From: JADJRG01 sp964474905
Lineage (GTDB): Bacteria > Myxococcota_A > Polyangia > Nannocystales > Nannocystaceae
Length of the DNA stretch: 64,000 nt
Direction: 5' to 3'
NCBI GenBank assembly: GCA_964474905.1
Contig: CAYYUP010000015.1
Location: forward strand, 1-64,000
Shown: piece by piece, positions 56,092 through 64,000 of the stretch
How the letters are laid out: each line of letters starts with the position of its first letter
How positions within the stretch are numbered: the first letter of the stretch is position 1
The notes under the pieces: generated by a model
Told to the model about the DNA's origin: nothing
What the model saw: the letters and a program-made list of their open reading frames with translations, nothing else
Databases searched by the model: none
Position numbers and translations under genes: made by a program

Positions 56092-56562
56092 CGACGTCCG
56101 GATTGTAATCGTGTGGAGGTCGCTCGGCTAGCGTTGCGCCTGCGCTCTGGCGATGCTGCTCATCATCTTGCGTGACTTTGGCCACGGCCTTGCGGACGGC
56201 GCCGATCTGAGCCTCGGGGGGTGCTCCGACAGGACCCCGCCTCGCTCGGGTTTGTGGCTTGAATTCCTTGCGGGGCGACGGGTGCTCCGATCGACAGAGC
56301 GCTGACAGGTGAGTGTGTCGGCACGCTTTGTAGCTCAAGGGTCGCGAACTTCGATGGGTACCCGCCGAGCATCGCGTGCCTCGGTTGAACGTTGCACACT
56401 TGTGCATGTTGGTTCTTGGAAGGTGAGAGATATCGTCGGCTCAACATTTTTAGAGAAGCGAAGCCGCCTCGGTGCAGGAAAAGTCATGCCTCTTGGTCGT
56501 GACTTGGGCTCCCCGCGAGCGGATTGACACGCTCTCGTTCTCTCATTTAGCGTGCGCGCACA
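56092..56562. other. Divergent intergenic region, 471 bp
   Basis: Between the exported protein and the FG-GAP lipoprotein gene. A TTGACA hexamer at 56524-56529 lies 33 bp before ATG 56563, but no good -10 element follows at normal spacing. No gene supported. Confidence 0.5.
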
Positions 56563-58578
56563 ATGCGACGACTTCTCCGCCCCATCATGTCACTTTGCGT
56601 ACTCGCGGCCTGTGGTGATGACACAACATCAAGCGGCAGCGAGGCTGGCAGCGATACTAACGTCGATACCAGCACCGGGTCCACAGATACAGCTTCGACC
56701 TCGGGCTCGGCGAGCGAGAGCATGGGCACCACCGACGATTCCGGTACCGACGGCGAGAGCGAAAGCAGCAGCTCCAGCACCGGGTCCGAGACCACATCCG
56801 CGACCAGCTCGACGTCCACCTCCTCCACCACGACCTCCACAACAACGGGCAGCACCACCGAGGGTCCGCCGCTCTGTGGACCTGTCGATGCGCCGGCAGG
56901 AGCGATCGCCATCGATCCAGAGTGTGAGGGCACAGAGGTCGAAGAGGTCGTCGATCCCTGGAACTTCAGCGTTGAGTGGCAGTACAAATCGGTCGGTAAC
57001 GGAGTGATTGTGATGCCCGCGGTCGGCAATCTCACCGACGATAACAATGACGGTGTTATCGATGTCGACGATATCCCCGATATCGCCGTCAATACCTGGA
57101 CTGAGGGGGCCCTTGTCGCTCTGCACGGCGATGGCAGCGGCGAGATTTTCAAGCTCATGGGGATCAATGGTGGCACCGGCCCTGCGATCGCCGATGTCGA
57201 CAGTGATGGCATCCCAGAGATCGTGACGCTCAATGCACAGTCCAAGGCGATCGCCGTAGACGGCACGGGCACGATCGAGTGGACCTCGCCGGTTCTCTCT
57301 GGGCTCAGCTATTACCCTCAGATCACCGTCGCCGATCTCGATGAGGACGGCGACGTCGAGGTCATCGTGGATGTGCATATTCTCGACGGCTCGACCGGAG
57401 CGATGGTCGCACAGATGAATGCCACGGGCCCCTACCGTACGCCAATCGTCGCCGACCTCGACCTGGACGGCTCCAAAGAGATCATCCTGCACAGCGGCGT
57501 ATTTTCGAGTTCGGGCACAAACCTCTGGACCATCCCCGGCAGCGGCGATGCGGCCTTTGCCGCGGTCGCCAACATCGATGACGATCCCGAGGCCGAAGTG
57601 TTTGTCAATTACGGCAGTAAGCTCTATGTGCACGAACACGATGGCACGCTGATCGGTAGCTACCCGATCCCCAATAACAGCAACCTCTCGGGTCCTCCCT
57701 GTATGGCCGACTTCGACGGCGACGGAGAGGTCGAGATCGGGGTCCCGGCCGGCGCCAAATTCAACATGATGGAGACCGACGGCACCCTGATCTGGCAAGC
57801 GGCGATCAATGATGGCTCGGGGGCTGCGGGCTGCTCTGGCTACGATGTCAACGGTGACGGCACTTACGAGGTCATGTTTGCCGATCAAGACGCCCTGCGG
57901 ATCTACGACGGTCCGAGTGGCGCAGTCGTCTATGTCAACAATACCCACTCGTCGGGCACCGTGTGGGAGTACCCGGTGGTTGCGGACGTCGATAAAGATG
58001 GCTCCGGCGAGATCATCATCGCCTCCAACGGAAGCCAAAGGGGGGTCACCGTGTTCGGGCACGGCGGCGACGGTTGGGCTGCAGCGGGGCCAACCTGGCC
58101 GGTGCACGACTTTGCGGTCACAAATGTCAACCCTGACGGCTCGGTGCCGCAGTCGCCTGAGCCCTCCTGGGAGAAGCTCAACGTCTTTCGCGCCCGACCG
58201 GTGGTCGACGATCCTGCGCTCCCAGATCTTCTTGTAGAGATTCTTGAGGCTTGCGTGGATTGTGACACCGAGGTCTATGTCAGCTACCAGGTGTGTAACC
58301 AAGGTGACCTCGATGTCGACGCTGGCACCCCGTTGACGCTCTTTGCTCTCGCCGAGGGCGTCGAGGTTGTCGTCGAGAGCACGAGCCTTGTGGCCCTAGC
58401 GAAGGGCGAGTGCTTGGCGGCCGATTCCTTTGTCTTTGCCCCCGAGCTTATCGTCGACGGCCCGGTCGTGCTTCGCCTGTATGACGATGGCAATGGCACG
58501 GAGCCCGAGATCGAGTGCAACCTCGAGAATGATCAGGATACCGCGGACCTGACTGCTTGCAACAACATCCCCGGCTGA
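56563..58578 (+). CDS. FG-GAP/VCBS-repeat lipoprotein
   Basis: Lipoprotein of 671 residues. Lipobox VLAAC (Cys 17), Ser/Thr stalk to about residue 100, then a beta-propeller of FG-GAP/VCBS repeats carrying Ca loops of the DxDxDG type (DNNDGVIDVDD, DVDSDGIPE, DLDEDGDVE, DFDGDGEVE, DVNGDGTYE, DVDKDGSGE). A CARDB-like domain (about 545-671, VYVSYQVCNQGDLDVDAG) ends it. Surface adhesion-type proteins have this make-up; ligand unknown. It is followed by a strong palindrome. Confidence 0.85.
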   Translation: MRRLLRPIMSLCVLAACGDDTTSSGSEAGSDTNVDTSTGSTDTASTSGSASESMGTTDDSGTDGESESSSSSTGSETTSATSSTSTSSTTTSTTTGSTTEGPPLCGPVDAPAGAIAIDPECEGTEVEEVVDPWNFSVEWQYKSVGNGVIVMPAVGNLTDDNNDGVIDVDDIPDIAVNTWTEGALVALHGDGSGEIFKLMGINGGTGPAIADVDSDGIPEIVTLNAQSKAIAVDGTGTIEWTSPVLSGLSYYPQITVADLDEDGDVEVIVDVHILDGSTGAMVAQMNATGPYRTPIVADLDLDGSKEIILHSGVFSSSGTNLWTIPGSGDAAFAAVANIDDDPEAEVFVNYGSKLYVHEHDGTLIGSYPIPNNSNLSGPPCMADFDGDGEVEIGVPAGAKFNMMETDGTLIWQAAINDGSGAAGCSGYDVNGDGTYEVMFADQDALRIYDGPSGAVVYVNNTHSSGTVWEYPVVADVDKDGSGEIIIASNGSQRGVTVFGHGGDGWAAAGPTWPVHDFAVTNVNPDGSVPQSPEPSWEKLNVFRARPVVDDPALPDLLVEILEACVDCDTEVYVSYQVCNQGDLDVDAGTPLTLFALAEGVEVVVESTSLVALAKGECLAADSFVFAPELIVDGPVVLRLYDDGNGTEPEIECNLENDQDTADLTACNNIPG

Positions 58579-58593
58579 GCGGGTAAAGGATCG

Positions 58594-58625
58594 TTGTGCC
58601 GGGTGTGCATGCATACCCGGCACAA
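58594..58625. terminator. 32-bp palindrome after FG-GAP gene
   Basis: TTGTGCCGGGT pairs perfectly with ACCCGGCACAA, with GCATGC in the loop core. It starts 16 bp after the stop. No T-run follows, so it may act as a hairpin, a protein site or a bidirectional terminator. Confidence 0.55.
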
Positions 58626-58877
58626 TGATCTACATTGATGGCGTGAATGTCCTGATGATCGGATTCGCGACTTCCGCAGCGTAGAGTATTGAGCCGCGGG
58701 GGACCGAAGACGCTCGATCGTTCGGTATCGTAACTTGTGTAACGCGATCGAGTCGCGAGCGCGACTGAGCAATTGGAGGGGGGGCGCGCGTTATTCGGGG
58801 CATCAGGGATGCAGGCGTGACCCCTCTGTACGAGCGCCTAGGATTTGGGTAGATTTCCCCTGGCAGGAATACGTCTG
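58626..58877. other. Upstream region of the 58.9-62.1 kb gene group, 252 bp
   Basis: Leads to the ATG at 58878. AGGA lies about 10 nt before it. No gene supported and no terminator seen besides the palindrome at 58594-58625. Confidence 0.5.
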
Positions 58878-60005
58878 ATGCTGCAAATAATCATCAATTT
58901 TCTCCGCAAACTGCTCGGCATGTTCTCGGCGAGTGACACAAGTTCGCAGCCAGCCCTTTCACAGGCAGACCAGGCCAAGAAAAGCGTCAAAGGCCTGGAA
59001 AACGTGACTGCCGAAAACATCCGCGTCTCAAGTGGCGACGTGATACGCCGCGTAGAGGGTGCAGCGCTTATCCGCGACGAGGATGATGGCGAGATGCTGT
59101 GGGTGAGCGAGGTCAGTCTCGAGGTCACACCACAGCAATACGCCGACGATTTTGGCCCCCTGGGTGGGCCCGACGATCTCGACAAGTTCTTGTTTCACGA
59201 GACCGAGATCAACATCGTGATGTCGGGGGATGCGGAGGAGGCCGAGGCCAAGTGCCAAGAGTTCGGATATGCACATATGGGGCAGTTTTTTCGCGTTCGC
59301 GGGACTCTGCTCAAGCACAAGGGCTCGGGCACTGGGCCCTTGCTCGAGGACTTTGTGTTCTCCAGCGAAGATGTCATGCGCGCGGCGATGGGCGGCGCGC
59401 ATCTGCGCCAGCAGCATATATCGGCCGGGGCGATCGCAGCCAACCCTGAGCTGCTTGCCCCTGTTGACGGCGTGGACCTGGATACCTTTGCCAAGATCTC
59501 AGCGCAATGTGCCTCGGGTCTCTCACAGGATCAAATGACTGCGCTTCTCGCTGAGCACAACCTCGACGCGACGAAATGGCAGGCGATCAACGCTGAGTGG
59601 ACCGATCGCATGGCCAAAGACACGAGCTTCACTATCACCAATGCCTACGGGAAGGCCTTTGGGGCTGCCGGGGCAGGGCAGTACGGGGCTGCTGGGGCTG
59701 CTGGGGCCACCGCGATGGGCACGACGGGCGCTGCGGGTGGCGATGAGCCAGTCAGCTTTGACCGCTATTGCGAGATCCAAGGGGCCCAGACGGCGTGGTC
59801 TGCCAGCGGCCAAGATGTCAACGCGATGCTCAAGCAGGTATTTGAGATGACGGCGCTCGATTGGTCCACCATGAGCATGTGGTGGATGCAAAAGATGCAG
59901 AGTGATCCCAGCCTCTTTGGCAAGCACAGCGAGTTGTGCGAGAAGTACGAAAAGCAGTACGGCGCCGGCGGCATGGCGGGTGCCGACGACGACCTTGATT
60001 TTTAG
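58878..60005 (+). CDS. Unknown protein, DUF6620-like helical domains
   Basis: 375 residues. The N-terminus (MLQIIINFLRKLLGMF) is a short hydrophobic amphipathic segment. The middle has VEGAALIRDEDDGEML and VTPQQYADDFGPLG. Two similar helical units follow: about 205-265 (DLDTFAKISAQCASGLSQDQ, then NAEWTDRMAKDTSFTI) and about 305-360 (FDRYCEIQGAQTAWSASGQD, then WWMQKMQSDPS), with a Gly/Ala-rich spacer between. The unit resembles DUF6620, with uncertainty. First gene of a plus-strand group; TTG 58845 is a possible earlier start. Function unknown. Confidence 0.7.
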   Translation: MLQIIINFLRKLLGMFSASDTSSQPALSQADQAKKSVKGLENVTAENIRVSSGDVIRRVEGAALIRDEDDGEMLWVSEVSLEVTPQQYADDFGPLGGPDDLDKFLFHETEINIVMSGDAEEAEAKCQEFGYAHMGQFFRVRGTLLKHKGSGTGPLLEDFVFSSEDVMRAAMGGAHLRQQHISAGAIAANPELLAPVDGVDLDTFAKISAQCASGLSQDQMTALLAEHNLDATKWQAINAEWTDRMAKDTSFTITNAYGKAFGAAGAGQYGAAGAAGATAMGTTGAAGGDEPVSFDRYCEIQGAQTAWSASGQDVNAMLKQVFEMTALDWSTMSMWWMQKMQSDPSLFGKHSELCEKYEKQYGAGGMAGADDDLDF

Positions 60006-60016
60006 GATTGGCGGCG

Positions 60017-60583
60017 ATGCAAGGGATCCTCGATCACTTCGAGTTCACGCTCAAAAACCAAGTGGCAGAGCTTCAGAATGCGGCCAAGTCGTCGGCTCCT
60101 GGTGGGGTCGGCGATTGGGAGGATATCGTTGCCCACTTTGGGATCGCAGCGATTGCACGGGTGGAGCGCGTCAAGCAGGCGGGTATTCGGGGTCACCATC
60201 GCGGTGCTTTTTCCGAGGAGTTCGAGGCGGTCATGGGCGCGCTTGCGGTCCAAGCGGGCGGCGTTCTCCAGCAGTTGGACCGCCTGTACGGGCCTGCGAT
60301 CACCAGTAGCGCACGCTTTGCCGAACTCGTTCGCATGGTCCAGGCCCTCGCCAAGGAGCAGCGCGAAGCCTACGAGGATGCGATCAGGCCGCGCACGGGC
60401 ACGAGTGGTCTTGCGAGCATTTTTGCTAACGCCTCGGCCACCTCCAGGCTAACGCCCTGGGCCAACCTCGAGTACGACCCACAGCTGACGCTCTCGTGCC
60501 CGAGCTGTGGTTCGCCCCAGCGGACCCGATTGATCTTCGACTGTGAGTACTGTGGCTCAAGCCTTTTTGTGCCGCAAACCTGA
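60017..60583 (+). CDS. Unknown helical protein with C-terminal zinc ribbon
   Basis: 188 residues, mainly helical (LDHFEFTLKNQVAELQNAAK, then GGVLQQLDRLYGPAIT), ending in a rubredoxin-like zinc ribbon: SCPSCGSPQRTRLIFDCEYC, with C-x2-C twice, 15 residues apart. ATG 60017 is 12 bp after the first gene's stop; TTG 60008 is another option. Likely co-expressed with both neighbours. No known relative. Confidence 0.75.
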   Translation: MQGILDHFEFTLKNQVAELQNAAKSSAPGGVGDWEDIVAHFGIAAIARVERVKQAGIRGHHRGAFSEEFEAVMGALAVQAGGVLQQLDRLYGPAITSSARFAELVRMVQALAKEQREAYEDAIRPRTGTSGLASIFANASATSRLTPWANLEYDPQLTLSCPSCGSPQRTRLIFDCEYCGSSLFVPQT

Positions 60584-60606
60584 TCTAGCCGGACGAGATA
60601 CGAGCC

Positions 60607-61416
60607 ATGACCCAAGCGCTGAAACAACGGTGGAGCGGATTTATCGCCAAGATCCATGGGCGTCTCGATGACATCATGAGGGAGTCTGAGCAGGGCATGC
60701 AGGGGCTCTTTGCCCAGCACCCCGACGATTTTCTGCCGGTCATCAATGCCATGAGCGGCCTCGATGCCCGTATCCGCGTGCTCGAGAACAAGCTCCAAGA
60801 TACCTGGGACGAGTTGGTCGAAGCTAAGTTTTCCAGTGCGGGCATTGTCGATACGGGCCTCGACATGAAGAGCGACGCCAGGCATGCACTCGAATGGAAG
60901 TGGGCGGCGTGGAAGGCCCGCATCGCCGCTGATTTCTACCGTCGGCTGGAGCCCACAGCGAAGGCCGCGGCTGCAGAGCCTGTGCATTGCACCCAGTGCG
61001 CCACCCCCATTCCGCGTACTAGCAAGGTCGCGATGGCAGCGATCACGTGCCCGGCCTGTGGCGCCGTCAGTCAGGTCGCTCCCAGCAAGGAGATGTCTAC
61101 CTATTACGGCGGAATGCCCGGTGCGTTTGCGGATGAGCAGACGGTGGGACTGCGCGAGCAAATCGATGCCTTCCGCGAGCAGTGTGACCGGTGGCGACGT
61201 GACCGCAGCTGGGCTCCAGAGCCACTACAAAACTATGAGCGTTGGGAAGAGATGGAGCGCCACTACTGGGTGACTCGCACCAAGATCGCCTGCGAGCTTG
61301 CAGGCAAAGCCTTCGACCAAGAGCTCATCGATGCGCGGATGCGGCAGTTTATCAAGTACTCATTGGAGTGTGAGCAGGTGTGGGTCAAGGCCAAGGGTCG
61401 CATCGCCGGATCGTAA
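60607..61416 (+). CDS. Unknown helical protein with central zinc ribbon
   Basis: 269 residues: helical N-terminal half (SGFIAKIHGRLDDIMRESEQ; VLENKLQDTWDELVEA), a zinc ribbon around 128-154 (CTQCATPIPRT, then CPACGAVSQVAPSK), and a helical C-terminal region rich in Trp (WRRDRSWAPEPLQNYERWEE). 23 bp after the previous gene, so an operon of three is likely. It has no recognised family. Confidence 0.75.
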   Translation: MTQALKQRWSGFIAKIHGRLDDIMRESEQGMQGLFAQHPDDFLPVINAMSGLDARIRVLENKLQDTWDELVEAKFSSAGIVDTGLDMKSDARHALEWKWAAWKARIAADFYRRLEPTAKAAAAEPVHCTQCATPIPRTSKVAMAAITCPACGAVSQVAPSKEMSTYYGGMPGAFADEQTVGLREQIDAFREQCDRWRRDRSWAPEPLQNYERWEEMERHYWVTRTKIACELAGKAFDQELIDARMRQFIKYSLECEQVWVKAKGRIAGS

Positions 61417-61633
61417 GGCTGGGCGCAAGCGCCGGGCGCGTATTCGATGCTGGAAGGATCAAATTTACTCGCGTGATTTTGACCACGTTCTCCAGAGCAG
61501 CGCTTTTCCGCGTCTTGAAGGGGCTAGCGTCACCTGTCGGAGGGTTCGCCGAGCATCGGGCCTTGGCTCAGTTCGTCCGCCGTTGTATCGCATGCGGGTG
61601 CAGGTTCGGGGACGAGTGCATCGGCGAGCGGGC

Positions 61634-62065
61634 ATGAGTGCGATCCTCGTGCTTGTGCTGCTTGGCGCGGGTCTCCAGTGCGGGCCCAGCGGTAGCAGCC
61701 TCGTCGTGCCGGCAGCCGAGGCCTACGCCGAGACCAGCGAGTTCCCGGGGCGTTGGCGCGGAGAGAGCGACGACTCGCTGGGCTTCCTGGAGATCGAGGC
61801 GCTCGGTGAGGTTCGCTACTACGGTCGCTTTAGCTCCGACGATACGCTCACCAAGTACGTCGCCAACATGACCCAAGAGACAGTTTTGCTCGGCGACGAG
61901 AGCGTGCCGGCGAACGTCCTGCGCTTCACCTGGCAGGACGGGCGCGGTGGTGTTGGCAGCGGCTGGTTGATGATCGACGAGGGCAGCAGAGCCCTGACTG
62001 GCGAGCTGAATTACGGCGATTCGAGGCGTACCGCCGCGCTCGCCTTTGTTCGCGACGACGGCTGA
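61634..62065 (+). CDS. Small lipoprotein
   Basis: 143 residues from ATG 61634, lipobox GAGLQC (Cys 16). A small beta-rich domain (GRWRGESDDSLGFLEIEALG, then VLRFTWQDGRGG) follows, like lipocalin or beta-sandwich periplasmic proteins, without a family match. It is 217 bp after the previous gene; inclusion in the group is uncertain. A longer frame from 61298 would overlap that gene and lacks a signal peptide at its start. Confidence 0.6.
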   Translation: MSAILVLVLLGAGLQCGPSGSSLVVPAAEAYAETSEFPGRWRGESDDSLGFLEIEALGEVRYYGRFSSDDTLTKYVANMTQETVLLGDESVPANVLRFTWQDGRGGVGSGWLMIDEGSRALTGELNYGDSRRTAALAFVRDDG

Positions 62066-62100
62066 GCGGCAGAGCTGCCGGTTGCGCTCAGGGTTGCGGT

Positions 62101-62395
62101 CTAGCCCTGGTCTTTTTTCTTCTTTTTATCGGCATCGGCGTCGGCGTCGGCATCTTGCTTGGCCTTTTCATCGGTATCGGTATTCGCGTTTGTCTTTTTC
62201 TTCTTTTTGTCGGCGTCGGCGTCGGCATCGGCGTCTTGCTTGGTCTTTTCGTCCGTATCGGTGACGGCTTTTTTCTTCTTGTTGGCCTTTTTGTCAGCGT
62301 CGGCGTCGGCGTCTTGTTTGGTCTTTTCGTCGGTATCGGCGTCGGTCTTTTTGTCCTTCGTAGTCTTCTTTTTCACGGACTTGCTGTCCGCCTTC
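62101..62395 (-). repeat. Lys/Asp-rich tandem repeats
   Basis: The DNA shows repeated GTCGGCGTCGGCATCGGCGTC and CTTTTTCTTC blocks on the plus strand, encoding three copies of a DADADA/KKKKK tail at the C-terminus of the lipoprotein. Confidence 0.8.
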
Positions 62396-63408
62396 TCTTC
62401 GGGGAAGGGCTGGCCATCGGTGCGCACGGCTGTATCGCCCTGCATCTTCGCGAACTGGTAGTTGAGGCGGGCGCTGGTGCGGATGCCCCCCTCTTTGGCC
62501 ACCATGGTGCTGATCTCTTCGCGCAGCAGATGCGGCTCGCCGATGTCGGCGAAGAAGAAGAGGGTGCCGCCAAAGGTGCCCTTGCTCTCGCCCCGGGCGT
62601 TGACGGTGGAGGCGGTGCCGAGTACCCGCAGCTCGACGCGTGTATGGCCGTCGTCGGTGTTTTCTTCGATATTTGCGACCTCCCAGGTGGCCTCGCGTGT
62701 GCTGACCCGGCCGTCGTTGCGGATCACACAGGACGTCTGCCAGGCCGCACCGACGCCGACCGGAACCTCCGGAAAACGCATGCAGTAGAAAAACTCGACC
62801 TTCGCGAGCGCCTTGACTTTGTCGCTGTCGGCGGTCTCTGGCGGTGCCTCGACAACCGACTCCCCCAGGCGCTTGCCGGTGGCGTCGATCCGGTAGCGGG
62901 TGGTGAGTTCGCGCGCGGGCGCCTCGTCAGCGGCGATGAAACGGCCGTAGGGCGGTTCGGCCTCGAAATTTTGGATCGAATGCTCGAGCTGGCAGCTGCG
63001 CGATGCACCCTCGCCGGTGCACTCGCGCAGCTTGATCAGCTCTTCGCGGGCGAAGCCTGTGGACTTGGGCATCGCCGGGTATTTGATCATGCCGACGGTG
63101 GTGACCCGGTAGGTGGTGTCGTCCGGCAGGGCCAGGCGCAGGGTCACCTTGGTGTCGCCAGTGCCGGCTTTGAGCAGCCCCGTAGGTGGGGTGGCCGGGC
63201 TCGGTTCGGCGGTCACCTTGTCGGTGGAGGGGGTCTTTGTGACCGCAGGGGTCGCAGGAGTGGCCTTGGTGGGTGTCTTTGCGCTCTCCGCGCTTTTGGC
63301 CTCGACCTCGGCCGCTTGTTCGGCGAGCGTTGAGGGCGCAGGGGCCTCTGTGGGACCACAGGAGACCATTGTCAGGGGAATCGCGAGCGCGGCCAGGGTC
63401 GCGAGCAT
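62101..63408 (-). CDS. Lipoprotein with Lys/Asp repeat tail
   Basis: 435 residues from ATG 63408. Lipobox TMVSC (Cys 17), Thr/Pro/Ala-rich stalk, a unique domain (about 80-330) that includes FFYCMRFPEVPVGVGAAWQT and FGGTLFFFADIGEPHLLREE, then a tail of three repeats of TDEKTKQDADADADKKKKK type. A longer frame to 63549 begins with an Arg-rich non-signal N-terminus, so ATG 63408 is preferred. No known function. Confidence 0.75.
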   Translation of the reverse strand: MLATLAALAIPLTMVSCGPTEAPAPSTLAEQAAEVEAKSAESAKTPTKATPATPAVTKTPSTDKVTAEPSPATPPTGLLKAGTGDTKVTLRLALPDDTTYRVTTVGMIKYPAMPKSTGFAREELIKLRECTGEGASRSCQLEHSIQNFEAEPPYGRFIAADEAPARELTTRYRIDATGKRLGESVVEAPPETADSDKVKALAKVEFFYCMRFPEVPVGVGAAWQTSCVIRNDGRVSTREATWEVANIEENTDDGHTRVELRVLGTASTVNARGESKGTFGGTLFFFADIGEPHLLREEISTMVAKEGGIRTSARLNYQFAKMQGDTAVRTDGQPFPEEKADSKSVKKKTTKDKKTDADTDEKTKQDADADADKKANKKKKAVTDTDEKTKQDADADADADKKKKKTNANTDTDEKAKQDADADADADKKKKKDQG

Positions 63409-63571
63409 CGGCCGAAAGCTTTGGGGGGGGCGCTGCACGGCGGCAGCATGGCATAGGCGGGAGCGCGCGGCCAAGGCGCGCCAACGGCCTCGAACAAGGA
63501 GAGCAGCCACTGGCGGTAACCGAGCGATTGTGCTATTTAGCGCCGACATATGAACGAACCCCTAACGAAGT

Positions 63572-64000
63572 ATGCGAGATTTCGTTCTGATGCCTGCATA
63601 TAAGCAGAACAGCTCTCAAGGCCGTTACCACGCTCTCTACGTGCTAACGGACGGTGGAACCTTCCAAACAGCCTATCTGTTGAACGGCTGGGCCAAGCTC
63701 CTCCGGGAATGCGCAGGCTCGAGAGTGGCGACAGGGATCATGCTTCGGGGCGAGACCAAGGCAAATTTCTCAAAGAAGCTGGCCTTTCACGAATGCCATG
63801 CCGGTAAAACTCAACTGACCGGGGCCGAGCGCGAAGAACTCGAAGGTCTGTACGCGCCCCTGGTGCCGATCGAAGAGGCGATGATCCAGCGGTTGGGGAT
63901 TCCCCCGCTGCCGAAAAATCTCCTGGATCGGGTGCTCTACTTCAAGACCAAGTTGAACACAACCAGGGCCTACGAGCGGCTCCACGCCGAAATCCAGCGA
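63572..64000 (+). CDS. Partial ORF, unknown (runs off the window)
   Basis: 143 codons from ATG 63572 with no stop before the end of the window. The product is Lys/Leu-rich and begins MRDFVLMPAYKQNSSQGRY, followed by HALYVLTDGGTFQTAYLLNG. No signal peptide and no family recognised. Codon choice and base composition look less GC-biased than the rest, suggesting transfer or a different functional class. Strongly supported as coding by length and by the absence of stops, but the end is missing. Confidence 0.7.
   Translation, partial: MRDFVLMPAYKQNSSQGRYHALYVLTDGGTFQTAYLLNGWAKLLRECAGSRVATGIMLRGETKANFSKKLAFHECHAGKTQLTGAEREELEGLYAPLVPIEEAMIQRLGIPPLPKNLLDRVLYFKTKLNTTRAYERLHAEIQR

Noticed and set aside
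56629..58302. 557-codon minus-strand frame opposite the FG-GAP gene
   Set aside because: The plus-strand product has clear FG-GAP repeats; this frame is the complement of a third-position-biased gene.
61298..61633. Upstream extension of the small lipoprotein
   Set aside because: Overlaps the preceding gene and would bury the signal peptide in the middle of the protein.

Overview
The window reads as high-G+C chromosomal DNA from a myxobacterium-like member of Myxococcota, most likely close to Nannocystaceae. This is an inference from gene style; no 16S gene is present. The clues are about ten lipoprotein or exported-protein genes, many with long Ser/Thr/Gly stalks after the lipobox cysteine; myxococcal Cys-rich 'CGDG..D.G.E.CDDGN' repeats; a eukaryote-type Ser/Thr kinase next to a sigma factor; a 1732-residue Ser/Thr kinase/ATPase/histidine kinase fusion; and EF-hand, WG-repeat and FG-GAP proteins. 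Two runs of exactly 100 N (11338-11437 and 54838-54937) are scaffold-gap placeholders, so this is a draft assembly. I found no rRNA, tRNA, CRISPR array or complete insertion sequence.

Layout. 53-9092: SMC/RecF-like coiled-coil ATPase, double-PDZ lipoprotein, SulP transporter with STAS domain, WG-repeat protein, then a sigma-70 factor divergent from a membrane Ser/Thr kinase with a WD-like sensor. 9299-12283: cytochrome c lipoprotein coupled by a GTGA overlap to a gap-split exported protein. 12280-19184: a small membrane protein, then a five-gene minus-strand operon (PECR-like SDR, acyl-CoA carboxylase beta, enoyl-CoA hydratase, biotin carboxylase/carrier alpha, BKACE) that keeps the liuB-liuC-liuD leucine-catabolic core with different flanks. 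An SCP2 sterol-carrier gene diverges from it. 19655-24303: RecQ fused to a phosphoribosyltransferase domain, DUF4003-like protein, four-EF-hand protein, pantothenate kinase. 24684-29882: the giant kinase. 30331-39313: ComM/YifB ATPase, QEGLA/MATCAP-type metallopeptidase, zinc-ribbon protein, lipoprotein, PAP2 phosphatase, MeaB GTPase, an orphan and an NAD-dependent epimerase. 39326-42612: UDP-sugar pyrophosphorylase-like gene, pgi and a small membrane protein. 42709-48430: lipoproteins, GreA, and two tandem DUF1554-type lectin-like lipoproteins. 48990-54623: a MurL-like PP-loop protein, carB and a HEAT-repeat protein. 54656-58578: a VNTR-bearing lipoprotein, an exported two-TM protein and an FG-GAP lipoprotein. 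58878-62065: a compact plus-strand group of three unfamiliar cytosolic proteins, two with zinc ribbons, plus a lipoprotein. 62101-64000: a lipoprotein with Lys/Asp repeat tail and a partial ORF leaving the window.

Housekeeping functions (carB, pgi, coaA, greA, comM, meaB) are interspersed with lineage-specific surface and signalling genes. MeaB and the biotin carboxylase operon fit branched-chain and odd-chain acyl-CoA catabolism. The least explained parts are the 58.9-62.1 kb gene group, the MurL-like gene with an open frame after its stop, the altered flanks of the liu-type operon, and the many in-frame DNA repeats in surface genes.
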